DNA of 5,387 nucleotides, taken from NCBI GenBank assembly GCA_905215795.1, contig CAJMRV010000126.1, forward strand, positions 1-5,387, written 5' to 3'. The translations under genes and the position numbers were made by a program. Source of the stretch: an uncultured bacterium. GTDB lineage: Bacteria > Pseudomonadota > Gammaproteobacteria > Burkholderiales > Burkholderiaceae_F. Every line of letters begins with the position of its first letter. Position 1 is the stretch's first letter. Under the pieces are notes generated by a model. It did not search any database. It was not told the origin of the DNA and was given only the letters and a program-made list of their open reading frames with translations. This document shows, piece by piece, positions 1 through 5,387 of this stretch.

Positions 1-41
1 TTGCCCGCTTTGCAAAGAAGTTCTGAAACGCGCGGGTCACT

Positions 42-1184
42 GTGTACCTGTGCTTCCCGTCCTGGGTGCGCGGGCTCCCCGTCGCCTCCAACCCCTCGTT
101 CCCGCTGCTCCGCCGCTGGTACGGCTTCTGGAGCCGCTCCCGCGTGCTCCCCGCCGTCCTGATCGCGCTGGTCCTCGCGGGACTCGCCGCCGGGGCGGGC
201 ACCCTCAGGATCGACGACGACCCCGCCGCGCTCCAGACGCCTCCCGCCGCATTGAAGGCGGCCGACCAACGTGTCTCCGGACTCCTCGGCACGGACCTCT
301 CGCAGACCTGGTTCCTCGTGACGGCCCCCGACGAGGACACGCTCCTCGAACGTCTCGGCCGCACCCGCATGGAACTCTCGAAGTGGAGGGGTGAGGGCCT
401 CATCCGCGGCTTCACCGCGCCGGCCCTCGTTTCGAAGAAGCGCCAGGAGGAACTCCTCCCCGCCTACGGAGCGGCCGTCGAGGCCACCGTCGCCGGGCTT
501 GCGCGCTCGGGCGTCGTTCTTCCGGGAGGTCGGCCGGCGCCGGCTCCCGTGGGGCTCGACGAATGGCTCTCCACGCCGGCGGGTTCCGCCTGGCGGGCGT
601 TCTTCATGAACGACGGCCATGGACGCCTCTCGGTCCTCGTCCCGGTGTCGGGCGTGGGACTCGAGCCGGGCGATGACGCACGCCTCGCCTCCTGGGCCGC
701 CGCCAACGAAGGCGTCGAGTGGATCAACCGGCGCGCCCTCTGGACGAAGGCCTTCGCCTCCGCGAGGACCGAACTCGCGTGGTTGATCGGCGGGGCCTGG
801 CTCCTCATATCCGCGGGCCTTCTTTTCGGATTCGGCCCCAGGCGGGGCGCGGGCGCCTCGCTCGCGGTGCTCGCCGCCCTCGGCGCGGCGCTCGCCGCCA
901 CGGGACTGCTCGGCCTGACGGTCAACATCTTCAGTCTCTTCGCCCTGATCCTCGTTCTCGGCGTCGGGGTGGACTACGCGGTCTTCTTCGCGAGCCGGAC
1001 CGGCGCTCCCGAGACGACGCTCTTCGCGATGACGGTGGCGCTCCTGTCGACGCTCTTCTCGCTCGGGGTGCTCGTCTTCAGCCGGACCGAGGCCGTCTCC
1101 AACTTCGGACTCGTCCTCACCGTGGGCGTTCTGACGGCCTACCTGCTCGCACCGCTCTCACTTTTCCTGGAGAAGAAGCAATGA
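42..1184 (+). CDS. MMPL/RND-family exporter, C-terminal half (5' end interrupted or missing)
   Basis: Probable inner-membrane exporter of the aryl polyene cluster, thought to move the finished lipid-like product or its precursor out of the inner membrane. From a GTG at 42 it encodes 380 residues with the layout of one half of an MMPL/RND protein: a first membrane segment (about 35-53), a periplasmic domain (about 55-243), then five membrane segments (about 245-264, 273-291, 294-317, 325-347, 354-376). The fourth carries the family signature GVGVDYAVFFASR, with Asp311. Full-length relatives have about 750-800 residues and two such halves. The first 30 residues (YLCFPSW, then a Pro/Arg-rich linker) look like the mid-protein junction after the sixth membrane segment, not a true N-terminus. 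The GTG has no good ribosome binding site, and the frame is closed upstream by TGA at 24-26. The gene is therefore split, frameshifted or affected by a sequence error. The family call is firm; the start is not. Confidence 0.85.
   Translation: MYLCFPSWVRGLPVASNPSFPLLRRWYGFWSRSRVLPAVLIALVLAGLAAGAGTLRIDDDPAALQTPPAALKAADQRVSGLLGTDLSQTWFLVTAPDEDTLLERLGRTRMELSKWRGEGLIRGFTAPALVSKKRQEELLPAYGAAVEATVAGLARSGVVLPGGRPAPAPVGLDEWLSTPAGSAWRAFFMNDGHGRLSVLVPVSGVGLEPGDDARLASWAAANEGVEWINRRALWTKAFASARTELAWLIGGAWLLISAGLLFGFGPRRGAGASLAVLAALGAALAATGLLGLTVNIFSLFALILVLGVGVDYAVFFASRTGAPETTLFAMTVALLSTLFSLGVLVFSRTEAVSNFGLVLTVGVLTAYLLAPLSLFLEKKQ
1169..1172 (+). promoter_or_regulatory. Ribosome binding site for the lipoprotein gene
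   Basis: GGAG (followed by AAG) lies 8 nt before the ATG at 1181, inside the end of the MMPL gene. It supports this start over the much longer open frame that begins upstream. Confidence 0.6.
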
Positions 1185-1765
1185 CGCGCACCTTCGCGAT
1201 CCGGGCCGCCCTTGCGGCGGTCCTCGCCTCCGTGCTCACGGGCTGCGCCCTCTTCGAGGCGCCCCCGGCGCCTCAGGCACAACCGACGTTCCTCGTCGCC
1301 CCGGGGCTCGAGGCCGGGCTCCCCGCCACGGTGTGCCGTGGTCCCGGAGCCGGGCCCTCCAAGGCGCTTCTGCGCGTGGAGGCGAAGGGCACGGTGCGCC
1401 GCCTCGTCGTCGTCACCCGCTGCTCGGAGGGACGCTTCGCCATCGAGGGACTGCTTCCCTCGGGCGTTCCCGTCTTCCGCGGCGCTTACGACGGACGTCT
1501 TCTTGAACAAAAAGCGTTCGTGCCCGTTCCCGACGGTTTCGACGCCGCACAGGTCGCGGGAGGCCATCTCCTCGCCGTGTTGCCCGTCGGCGACTGGGAG
1601 GGTTCTCTGCCCGAGGGGTGCCGCCTTGAGGCCACTCCGGACGGGCGGGAGCTCGCCTGCGGGGGCAGGACGATCGAACGGATCGGCCTCTTTCCTTCGG
1701 GCGCGCCCCGGTTCATTGAAAACACCGCCTTCGGTTATCGCATCGACTTCAAACCCCTGGATTGA
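1181..1765 (+). CDS. DUF3261-type lipoprotein of the aryl polyene cluster
   Basis: A 194-residue predicted lipoprotein. Residues 1-21 form a type II signal peptide (Arg3 and Arg8, hydrophobic stretch 9-19) ending in the lipobox LTGC, with Cys22 as the lipidated residue. Residue 23 is Ala, so no Asp+2 inner-membrane retention signal is seen and outer-membrane sorting is likely. The mature part is beta-rich, with two similar strand-turn pieces (GLLPSGVP and GLFPSGAP), as in the DUF3261 lipoproteins found next to MMPL exporters in aryl polyene clusters. These are often compared with LolB. A role in receiving or placing the aryl polyene lipid at the outer membrane is inferred from context. The ATG overlaps the MMPL stop (ATGA, 1181-1184) and has a GGAG 8 nt upstream inside the MMPL gene, so the two are probably translationally coupled. 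The family call comes from context and general shape and is less certain than the lipoprotein call. Confidence 0.75.
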   Translation: MTRTFAIRAALAAVLASVLTGCALFEAPPAPQAQPTFLVAPGLEAGLPATVCRGPGAGPSKALLRVEAKGTVRRLVVVTRCSEGRFAIEGLLPSGVPVFRGAYDGRLLEQKAFVPVPDGFDAAQVAGGHLLAVLPVGDWEGSLPEGCRLEATPDGRELACGGRTIERIGLFPSGAPRFIENTAFGYRIDFKPLD

Positions 1766-1768
1766 CTC

Positions 1769-2953
1769 ATGACGGTCTACATTCATCAACTCAGCCTCGT
1801 CAACGCGCTCGGAAGCCGCCCCGATGAGATCCTCTCGAACTGGTCCGCGGGCCGCGCGCCCGGACTCGAGGTCTCCACGGCCTGGCTCACCGACGGCTCC
1901 CCCGTCCGGGTGGGCACCGTCGACGACGCCTCGCTCCCCGCGATTCCCGCGGCTTTCCGTCCGCATCACGACTCCCGCAACAACCGCCTCCTCATGAAGC
2001 TCATCGAGGACGACCGCGAAGCCTGGGACGCGCACCTCTCGAAGGTGGACCCCACGCGCGTGGCGGTCGTGCTCGGCACCTCCACCTCGGGCTCGGAAGA
2101 GGTGAGCCGCTTCGTCAAGGCGCGCATCGACGGCGCCGATGACGGTGGTTTTTCCGGCTGGTCCCAGGAAATGGGCGATCCCTCCCGCTTCCTCGCGGCC
2201 TATCTCGGCCTCAGGGGCCCCGCCTACACGGTCTGCACGGCCTGCACCTCGAGCTCGCGCGCGGTCATGACCGCCGTCCGGCTGATCGAGGCGGGCATCG
2301 TCGACGCGGCCGTCGCCGGCGGGGCGGACACGCTCTCGCCGATGCCCGTCAACGGCTTCAACGCCCTCGGCGTGCTCTCGAAGACGGGCGCCCGTCCGCT
2401 TTCCGAAGGCCGCGACGGCATCACGATCGGCGAGGCGGCCGGTCTCGTCTGGCTCTCCAGGGAGCCCTCCGACGTGGCCGTCCTCGGCATGGGGGAGAGC
2501 TCCGACGGCTACCACATGTCCTCGCCCGACCCCGAAGGGGCCGGTGCGGAGAAAGCCGTCGCCGGCGCGCTCGCAGAGGCGGGCCTCGAACCGGGTGCAA
2601 TCGACTACGTGAACCTGCACGGCACGGCCACCCCCTTGAACGACTCCGCCGAATGCCGCGCCGTCTCCTCGGTGCTGGGTTCCTCGACGGTGGCGGGCTC
2701 CACCAAGAACCTCACGGGCCACACGCTCGGCGCCGCCGGGATCACGGACCTCGGCCTCTGCGTGCTGCTCCTCCGCCACGAGGGTCCCTTCATGCTCCCC
2801 CCGCAGTTCGCCCCGGGGGACGTTCCCGACCCGGCGCTCGCGCCGCTCTCCCTCGCCCTCGGACCGACCCCCGTCGAGGCGCGCACCGCCATGAGCACCA
2901 ACTTCGCCTTCGGGGGCAACAACACGGCACTGATCATCGGAGTCACGAAGTGA
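1769..2953 (+). CDS. apeO: Beta-ketoacyl-ACP synthase, ApeO-like (aryl polyene ketosynthase 1)
   Basis: A 394-residue ketosynthase of the thiolase fold. It should condense malonyl-ACP with the growing aryl polyenoyl chain. The full Cys-His-His triad is visible: Cys159 in TACTSSS, His284 in LHGTATPLND, and His318 in TGHTLGAAG, with the supporting Lys313 five residues earlier. The family glycine-rich C-terminus (FAFGGNNTALIIG) is complete, so this is a condensing enzyme and not a chain-length factor that has lost its cysteine. It diverges from FabF at the N-terminus (it opens VYIHQLSLVNALGSRPDEI) and is slightly shorter than the usual 410 residues, as in the first KS of the O-P-Q-R gene group of aryl polyene clusters. 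In described systems ApeO works as a heterodimer with the chain-length-factor-like ApeC, which is not in this window. The ATG sits 3 nt after the lipoprotein stop with only a weak upstream GGA, suggesting coupled translation. The function is firm; the symbol rests on gene order. Confidence 0.9.
   Translation: MTVYIHQLSLVNALGSRPDEILSNWSAGRAPGLEVSTAWLTDGSPVRVGTVDDASLPAIPAAFRPHHDSRNNRLLMKLIEDDREAWDAHLSKVDPTRVAVVLGTSTSGSEEVSRFVKARIDGADDGGFSGWSQEMGDPSRFLAAYLGLRGPAYTVCTACTSSSRAVMTAVRLIEAGIVDAAVAGGADTLSPMPVNGFNALGVLSKTGARPLSEGRDGITIGEAAGLVWLSREPSDVAVLGMGESSDGYHMSSPDPEGAGAEKAVAGALAEAGLEPGAIDYVNLHGTATPLNDSAECRAVSSVLGSSTVAGSTKNLTGHTLGAAGITDLGLCVLLLRHEGPFMLPPQFAPGDVPDPALAPLSLALGPTPVEARTAMSTNFAFGGNNTALIIGVTK
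2939..2942 (+). promoter_or_regulatory. Ribosome binding site fixing the dehydratase GTG start
   Basis: GGAG lies 7 nt before the GTG at 2950. That GTG overlaps the ketosynthase stop as GTGA. The next in-frame ATG (2998) falls inside the conserved HRPPML motif and cannot be the start. Confidence 0.6.
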
Positions 2954-3426
2954 AGACCTACCTTGCGCCAGAGAACTACCTTTCCCACCGTCCCCCGATG
3001 CTGCTCGTCTCACGCGTCATCGAGGTGACCCCCGAGCGGGTCGTCTGCGAGACGGACGCGGGGGCCGGCGGGCCCCTCGAGCCGCATGTCGACGAAGAGG
3101 GCGTCGTCCCGGCCGAGTTCCTGCTCGAGATGATGGCGCAGACAATCGGCGTCTGGGCCGGCGTCAAGCGCGTCGAGGAGGAGGCCTCGGGTGCGGCGGG
3201 CGAGCCGCTCGCCGAGATCGGACTGCTGCTGAGCGTGCGTCAGGCGGTCTTCAACGCCGTGGCGGTCGAACCCCGCGGCGTGCTCGAGATCCGCATGGAC
3301 AAGCTCATGCAGGAGGGCCAGGTCGGCACCTTCGAGGGCGAGGTCCTGCGCGGTGGTGAAGTGCTCGCCTCGGGCCGCATCACGGTCTACCAGCCCCTCG
3401 AGAAGGAACTCGACACGCTCTTCTGA
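2950..3426 (+). CDS. apeP: Hotdog-fold 3-hydroxyacyl-ACP dehydratase, ApeP-like
   Basis: A 158-residue FabA/FabZ-like single hotdog protein expected to dehydrate the 3-hydroxyacyl-ACP intermediate to the trans-2-enoyl form, giving one conjugated double bond per cycle. The N-terminus has the FabZ-type LSHRPPMLLVSRVIEV motif (residues 11-26). The central helix region VVPAEFLLEMMAQTIGVWAG (52-71) corresponds to the FabZ PGVLxxEAxAQ helix. His46 and Glu60 are 14 residues apart, the same spacing as the catalytic His and acidic residue of FabZ, although the GHFPG surroundings of the histidine are lost. Described aryl polyene systems use an ApeI:ApeP dehydratase heterodimer; no ApeI candidate lies in this window. 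The GTG start overlaps the upstream ketosynthase stop by 4 nt and has a GGAG 7 nt upstream. The stop is followed by the only sizeable intergenic gap in the operon. Confidence 0.87.
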   Translation: MKTYLAPENYLSHRPPMLLVSRVIEVTPERVVCETDAGAGGPLEPHVDEEGVVPAEFLLEMMAQTIGVWAGVKRVEEEASGAAGEPLAEIGLLLSVRQAVFNAVAVEPRGVLEIRMDKLMQEGQVGTFEGEVLRGGEVLASGRITVYQPLEKELDTLF

Positions 3427-3428
3427 GC

Positions 3429-3473
3429 CTTGCGGCGCCCCCTTGTGCTATACAATCGGGTTCCACCCGCAAG
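3429..3473. repeat. Inverted repeat CTTGCGG / CCGCAAG flanking the candidate -10
   Basis: CTTGCGG at 3429-3435 and its exact reverse complement CCGCAAG at 3467-3473 lie 31 nt apart, on either side of the -10-like element. The left arm overlaps the candidate -35 and the right arm lies just after the expected transcription start. They could be half-sites for a regulator, or a chance 7-nt match. Confidence 0.3.
3430..3456 (+). promoter_or_regulatory. Candidate internal sigma-70 promoter before the ketoreductase gene
   Basis: The stretch TTGTGCTATACAATCGGG contains an extended -10 (TG at 3446-3447, one base, then TATACA at 3449-3454). An overlapping TACAAT at 3451-3456 matches TATAAT at five of six bases. 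A TTGCGG at 3430-3435 could act as a weak -35, 15 nt from TACAAT, which is shorter than the ideal 17. Such an AT-rich element stands out in this GC-rich window and sits just after a stop codon. Transcription would begin near 3463 and give a leader of about 75 nt to the ketoreductase ATG. This is pattern recognition only. Confidence 0.4.
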
Positions 3474-3485
3474 CAACATTCTCAA

Positions 3486-3520
3486 CCGCTCCGGGCGCAG
3501 GACGTGCGCCGGCGGAGCGG
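3486..3520 (+). other. Strong 35-nt hairpin in the ketoreductase leader
   Basis: CCGCTCCG (3486-3493) pairs with CGGAGCGG (3513-3520), and GGCGCA (3494-3499) pairs with TGCGCC (3505-3510). This gives 14 Watson-Crick base pairs with a 2-nt GG bulge at 3511-3512 and a 5-nt loop (GGACG, 3500-3504). The stem is mostly G-C. No T-run follows on either strand (CCGACGGACAAAAG downstream on +; TTGAGAATG on the other side on -), so it does not look like an intrinsic terminator. It ends 17 nt before the ketoreductase ATG at 3538 and sequesters the only GGAG in the leader. A part in mRNA stability, processing or translation is possible. Confidence 0.65.
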
Positions 3521-3537
3521 CCGACGGACAAAAGATC

Positions 3538-4281
3538 ATGCAATCAGACAACAAACGGACGGTCCTGATCACCGGGGCCTCCCGCGGCATCGGTCGTGCC
3601 TGCGCGCTTGAAGCGGCGCGGCGCGGTCTCGACGTCGTCATCCACTACAATTCGGGCCTCGCCGAGGCCGGGGCGCTCGCCGAGGAAGTGCGCGCCATGG
3701 GCGTCGAGGCGAGGCTACTCTCCTTCGACGTCGCCGACGCCGACGCCGCCCGAAGCGCCATCGAGGCCGACATCGAGGCCAACGGCGCTTACTGGGCCGT
3801 CGTCTGCAACGCGGGCATCTGCCGCGACGCCGCCTTCCCGGCCCTCGAGAAGGAGGACTGGACGCGCGTGATCGACGTGGACCTCAACGGCTTCTTCAAC
3901 GTCGTTCAGCCCTGCGTGATGCCGATGGTGCGCGCCCGCAGGGGCGGCCGCATCATCACCATGAGCTCCGTCTCGGGGATCATGGGCAACCGCGGTCAGG
4001 TCAACTACAGCGCAGCCAAGGCCGGGCTGATCGGCGCCACCAAGGCGCTCGCCGTCGAGCTCGCCAAGCGCCGCATCACCGTCAACTGCGTCGCCCCGGG
4101 CCTGATCGACACGGGCATGGTCGAGATGAACGAGATCGCGCTCGATCACGCCATGTCGATGATCCCCATGCAGCGCATGGGCCGTCCTGAGGAGGTCGCC
4201 TCGCTCGTCGGCTTCCTTCTGAGCGACGAGGCCGCCTACATCACCCGACAGGTCATTTCAATCAACGGAGGCATGCTGTGA
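3538..4281 (+). CDS. apeQ: FabG-type 3-ketoacyl-ACP reductase, ApeQ-like
   Basis: A 247-residue classical short-chain dehydrogenase/reductase, the usual FabG length. It should reduce the 3-ketoacyl-ACP made by the ketosynthases with NADPH. The nucleotide-binding motif TGASRGIG is at residues 12-19, with Arg16 and Arg20 favouring NADPH. NAG is at 91-93. The active-site Ser144, Tyr157 and Lys161 lie in SVSGIMGNRGQVNYSAAKAG (144-163). PG at the start of the substrate loop and the C-terminal ISINGGML are intact. The position of the fourth catalytic residue (Asn110 in E. coli FabG, motif NL) is Asp115 here (VDLNGFF). I chose ATG 3538 because it puts the usual short lead before VLITGAS; the open frame back to TTG 3430 gives no family-like sequence. 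It has no clear ribosome binding site (GGAG at 3514-3517 is too far and lies in a hairpin). The stop overlaps the next gene's GTG. Confidence 0.9.
   Translation: MQSDNKRTVLITGASRGIGRACALEAARRGLDVVIHYNSGLAEAGALAEEVRAMGVEARLLSFDVADADAARSAIEADIEANGAYWAVVCNAGICRDAAFPALEKEDWTRVIDVDLNGFFNVVQPCVMPMVRARRGGRIITMSSVSGIMGNRGQVNYSAAKAGLIGATKALAVELAKRRITVNCVAPGLIDTGMVEMNEIALDHAMSMIPMQRMGRPEEVASLVGFLLSDEAAYITRQVISINGGML
4267..4271 (+). promoter_or_regulatory. Ribosome binding site fixing the ketosynthase 2 GTG start
   Basis: GGAGG lies 6 nt before the GTG at 4278, inside the last codons of the ketoreductase gene. It is the best Shine-Dalgarno match I noted in the window and decides this non-ATG start. Confidence 0.7.
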
Positions 4282-5387
4282 ATCTTCGCCGCGTCGTCGT
4301 CACCGGCATGGGAGGCGTCACCTCCTGCGGTGAATCCTGGGAGGCCATCCGCGAGAGGCTTCTCTCCCACAAGAACGCCGTCCGGGTCATGCCCGAATGG
4401 GACGTCTACAACGGTCTGAACGCCAAGCTCGCCGCGCCGGTGGACCATTTCGAACTCCCCGAGCACTACACGAGGAAGCGCATCCGCGCCATGGGCCGCG
4501 TCTCGCTGCTCTCGACGAGGGCCACCGAATACGCCCTCGAGATGGCCGGGCTGCTCGACGACCCCGTCGTCCAGTCGGGGCGCATGGGCATCGCCTACGG
4601 CTCCTGCACCGGCAGCACGCGTCCCGTGTGCGACTTCGGTGAGATGCTCATCTCGCACAGCACGCGCCGCATCACGGCGACGAGCTACGTGCAGATGATG
4701 CCCCACACGAGCGCCGTCAACACCGGCCTCTTCTTCGGCGTCACCGGCCGCGTGATCCCCACGTCGTGCGCCTGCACCTCGGGCTCCCAGGCCATCGGCT
4801 ACGCCTACGAGGCGATCCGCTACGGCCAGCAGGACCTCATGATCGCGGGCGGCGCCGAGGAGCTCTGCCCGACCGAAGTGGCCGTCTTCGACACCCTCTA
4901 CGCCGCGAGCGTCCGAAACGACGCGGCCGCGACGACGCCCCGTCCGTTCGACAAGGACCGCGACGGCCTGGTGATCGGCGAGGGCGCCTGCACGCTCATC
5001 CTCGAGGAACTCGAGCACGCCCGCGCCCGCGGTGCGCAGATCCACGCCGAAGTGGTGGGTTTCGCGACCAACTGCGACGCCACCCACATCACGCAGCCCA
5101 ACCGCGTCACCATGCAGAAGTGCATGGAGATGTCGCTCGTCTCGGCCGGACTGACGGCCGACGACATCGGGTACGTCTCCGCGCACGGCACGGCCACGGG
5201 CCGCGGCGACGTCGCCGAGAGCCTCGCCACCGAGGCGGTCTTCGGCGACCGCACACCGGTCTCCTCGATGAAGAGCTTCTTCGGGCACACGCTCGGGGCC
5301 TGCGGCTCGCTCGAAGCGTGGCTCGCCATCGAGATGATGCGCGAGGGATGGTTCAGTCCGACGGTCAACCTCGAGGAGGTCGCCCCC
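4278..5387 (+). CDS. apeR: Beta-ketoacyl-ACP synthase II (FabF-like), ApeR-like, 3' end outside the window
   Basis: The first 370 residues of a FabF-type ketosynthase; the frame is still open at the window edge, and about 35-40 residues are expected to be missing. The N-terminus RRVVVTGMGGVTSCGESW is typical of FabF, and the piece LPEHYTRKRIRAMGRVSLLSTRATEYAL (about 56-83) is characteristic of the last ketosynthase of aryl polyene clusters. The triad is complete: Cys166 in SCACTSGSQA, His303 in SAHGTATGRGD and His337 in SFFGHTLGACGS, with Lys332. It is thus an active condensing enzyme by sequence. In described systems ApeR is a KS homodimer complementary to the ApeO:ApeC pair, thought to favour other chain lengths or early condensations. 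The GTG overlaps the ketoreductase stop (GTGA, 4278-4281) behind a strong GGAGG, so the reductase and synthase should be made together. No frameshift or stop is seen in the visible part. Confidence 0.9.
   Translation, partial: MNLRRVVVTGMGGVTSCGESWEAIRERLLSHKNAVRVMPEWDVYNGLNAKLAAPVDHFELPEHYTRKRIRAMGRVSLLSTRATEYALEMAGLLDDPVVQSGRMGIAYGSCTGSTRPVCDFGEMLISHSTRRITATSYVQMMPHTSAVNTGLFFGVTGRVIPTSCACTSGSQAIGYAYEAIRYGQQDLMIAGGAEELCPTEVAVFDTLYAASVRNDAAATTPRPFDKDRDGLVIGEGACTLILEELEHARARGAQIHAEVVGFATNCDATHITQPNRVTMQKCMEMSLVSAGLTADDIGYVSAHGTATGRGDVAESLATEAVFGDRTPVSSMKSFFGHTLGACGSLEAWLAIEMMREGWFSPTVNLEEVAP

Larger units (their letters stand above)
3427..3537. other. 111-nt intergenic region with promoter-like and hairpin signals
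   Basis: This is the only real gap between genes in an otherwise overlapping operon. Its first half is clearly richer in A and T than the flanking genes. In the ketoreductase frame it stays open back to a TTG at 3430, but the 36 extra residues that would add (Arg/Pro/Ala-rich) are unlike any FabG N-terminus, so I treat it as non-coding. It holds a candidate promoter, a 7-nt inverted repeat and a 35-nt hairpin, listed separately. Confidence 0.7.

Noticed and set aside
8..17. Perfect 10-nt palindrome CTTTGCAAAG at the window start
   Set aside because: It is short and isolated, with no neighbouring promoter or repeat to give it meaning.
719..1180. Longer version of the lipoprotein gene starting at 719
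   Set aside because: The added residues are an Arg-rich out-of-frame reading of the MMPL gene. The signal peptide, lipobox and ribosome binding site all support ATG 1181.
1139..3013. Long open frame of 624 codons on the minus strand across the lipoprotein and ketosynthase 1
   Set aside because: It is antisense to two well-supported genes. Its product is Arg/Gly/Glu-rich with no recognisable domain. Such frames arise from codon bias in GC-rich DNA.
3486..3530. Intrinsic terminator after the dehydratase gene
   Set aside because: The hairpin is strong but no T-run follows it on either strand, and the next gene continues the same pathway on the same strand.
3430..3537. TTG start at 3430 adding 36 residues to the ketoreductase
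   Set aside because: The extension has no FabG-like sequence and covers promoter-like and hairpin signals; ATG 3538 gives the normal family length.
4236..5288. 350-codon open frame on the minus strand opposite ketosynthase 2
   Set aside because: It mirrors a gene with clear catalytic motifs; its composition (Gly/Ala/Arg/Asp/His-rich) is that of an antisense shadow.
1..5387. tRNA, rRNA, CRISPR, insertion sequence or attachment site
   Set aside because: I saw no cloverleaf, direct-repeat array, transposase-like protein or flanking target duplication on either strand.

Overview
This window holds the distal part of an aryl polyene (APE) biosynthesis operon, all on the + strand. APEs are carotenoid-like, membrane-associated antioxidant pigments made by an unusual type II polyketide synthase in many Gram-negative bacteria. 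The assignment rests on gene content and order, which match the end of described APE clusters: MMPL exporter, DUF3261-type lipoprotein, ketosynthase (ApeO-like), hotdog dehydratase (ApeP-like), FabG-type ketoreductase (ApeQ-like) and a second FabF-type ketosynthase (ApeR-like). High GC, the lipobox protein and the cluster type indicate a proteobacterium. A GC-rich betaproteobacterium (Burkholderiales, possibly Sutterellaceae-like) is a guess, because no taxonomic marker gene is present.

Layout: 42-1184 is the C-terminal half of an MMPL/RND-type exporter, cut off from its N-terminal half by an in-frame TGA at 24-26. 1181-1765 is a small outer-membrane-type lipoprotein whose ATG overlaps the MMPL stop. 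1769-2953 is ketosynthase 1, 2950-3426 the dehydratase, 3538-4281 the ketoreductase and 4278-5387 ketosynthase 2, whose 3' end lies beyond the window. Junctions are ATGA or GTGA overlaps or a 3-nt gap, as expected for translational coupling. The exception is a 111-nt non-coding gap (3427-3537) between dehydratase and ketoreductase. It contains a promoter-like extended -10 element and a very strong hairpin (3486-3520) just before the ketoreductase start.

Working model: ketosynthases extend an aryl-primed ACP-bound chain, the ketoreductase reduces each 3-keto group, and the dehydratase removes water to leave one conjugated double bond per cycle. The MMPL protein and the lipoprotein are thought to help move the finished lipid-like product to the outer membrane. 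The ACPs, acyl-ACP ligase, partner dehydratase, chain-length-factor-like KS and ammonia lyase expected elsewhere in such clusters are not in this window.

The points most worth a second look are the interrupted exporter, the hairpin and promoter inside the operon, and an Asp in place of the usual catalytic Asn in the ketoreductase. The pathway itself is already known, and I see no wholly undescribed system here.
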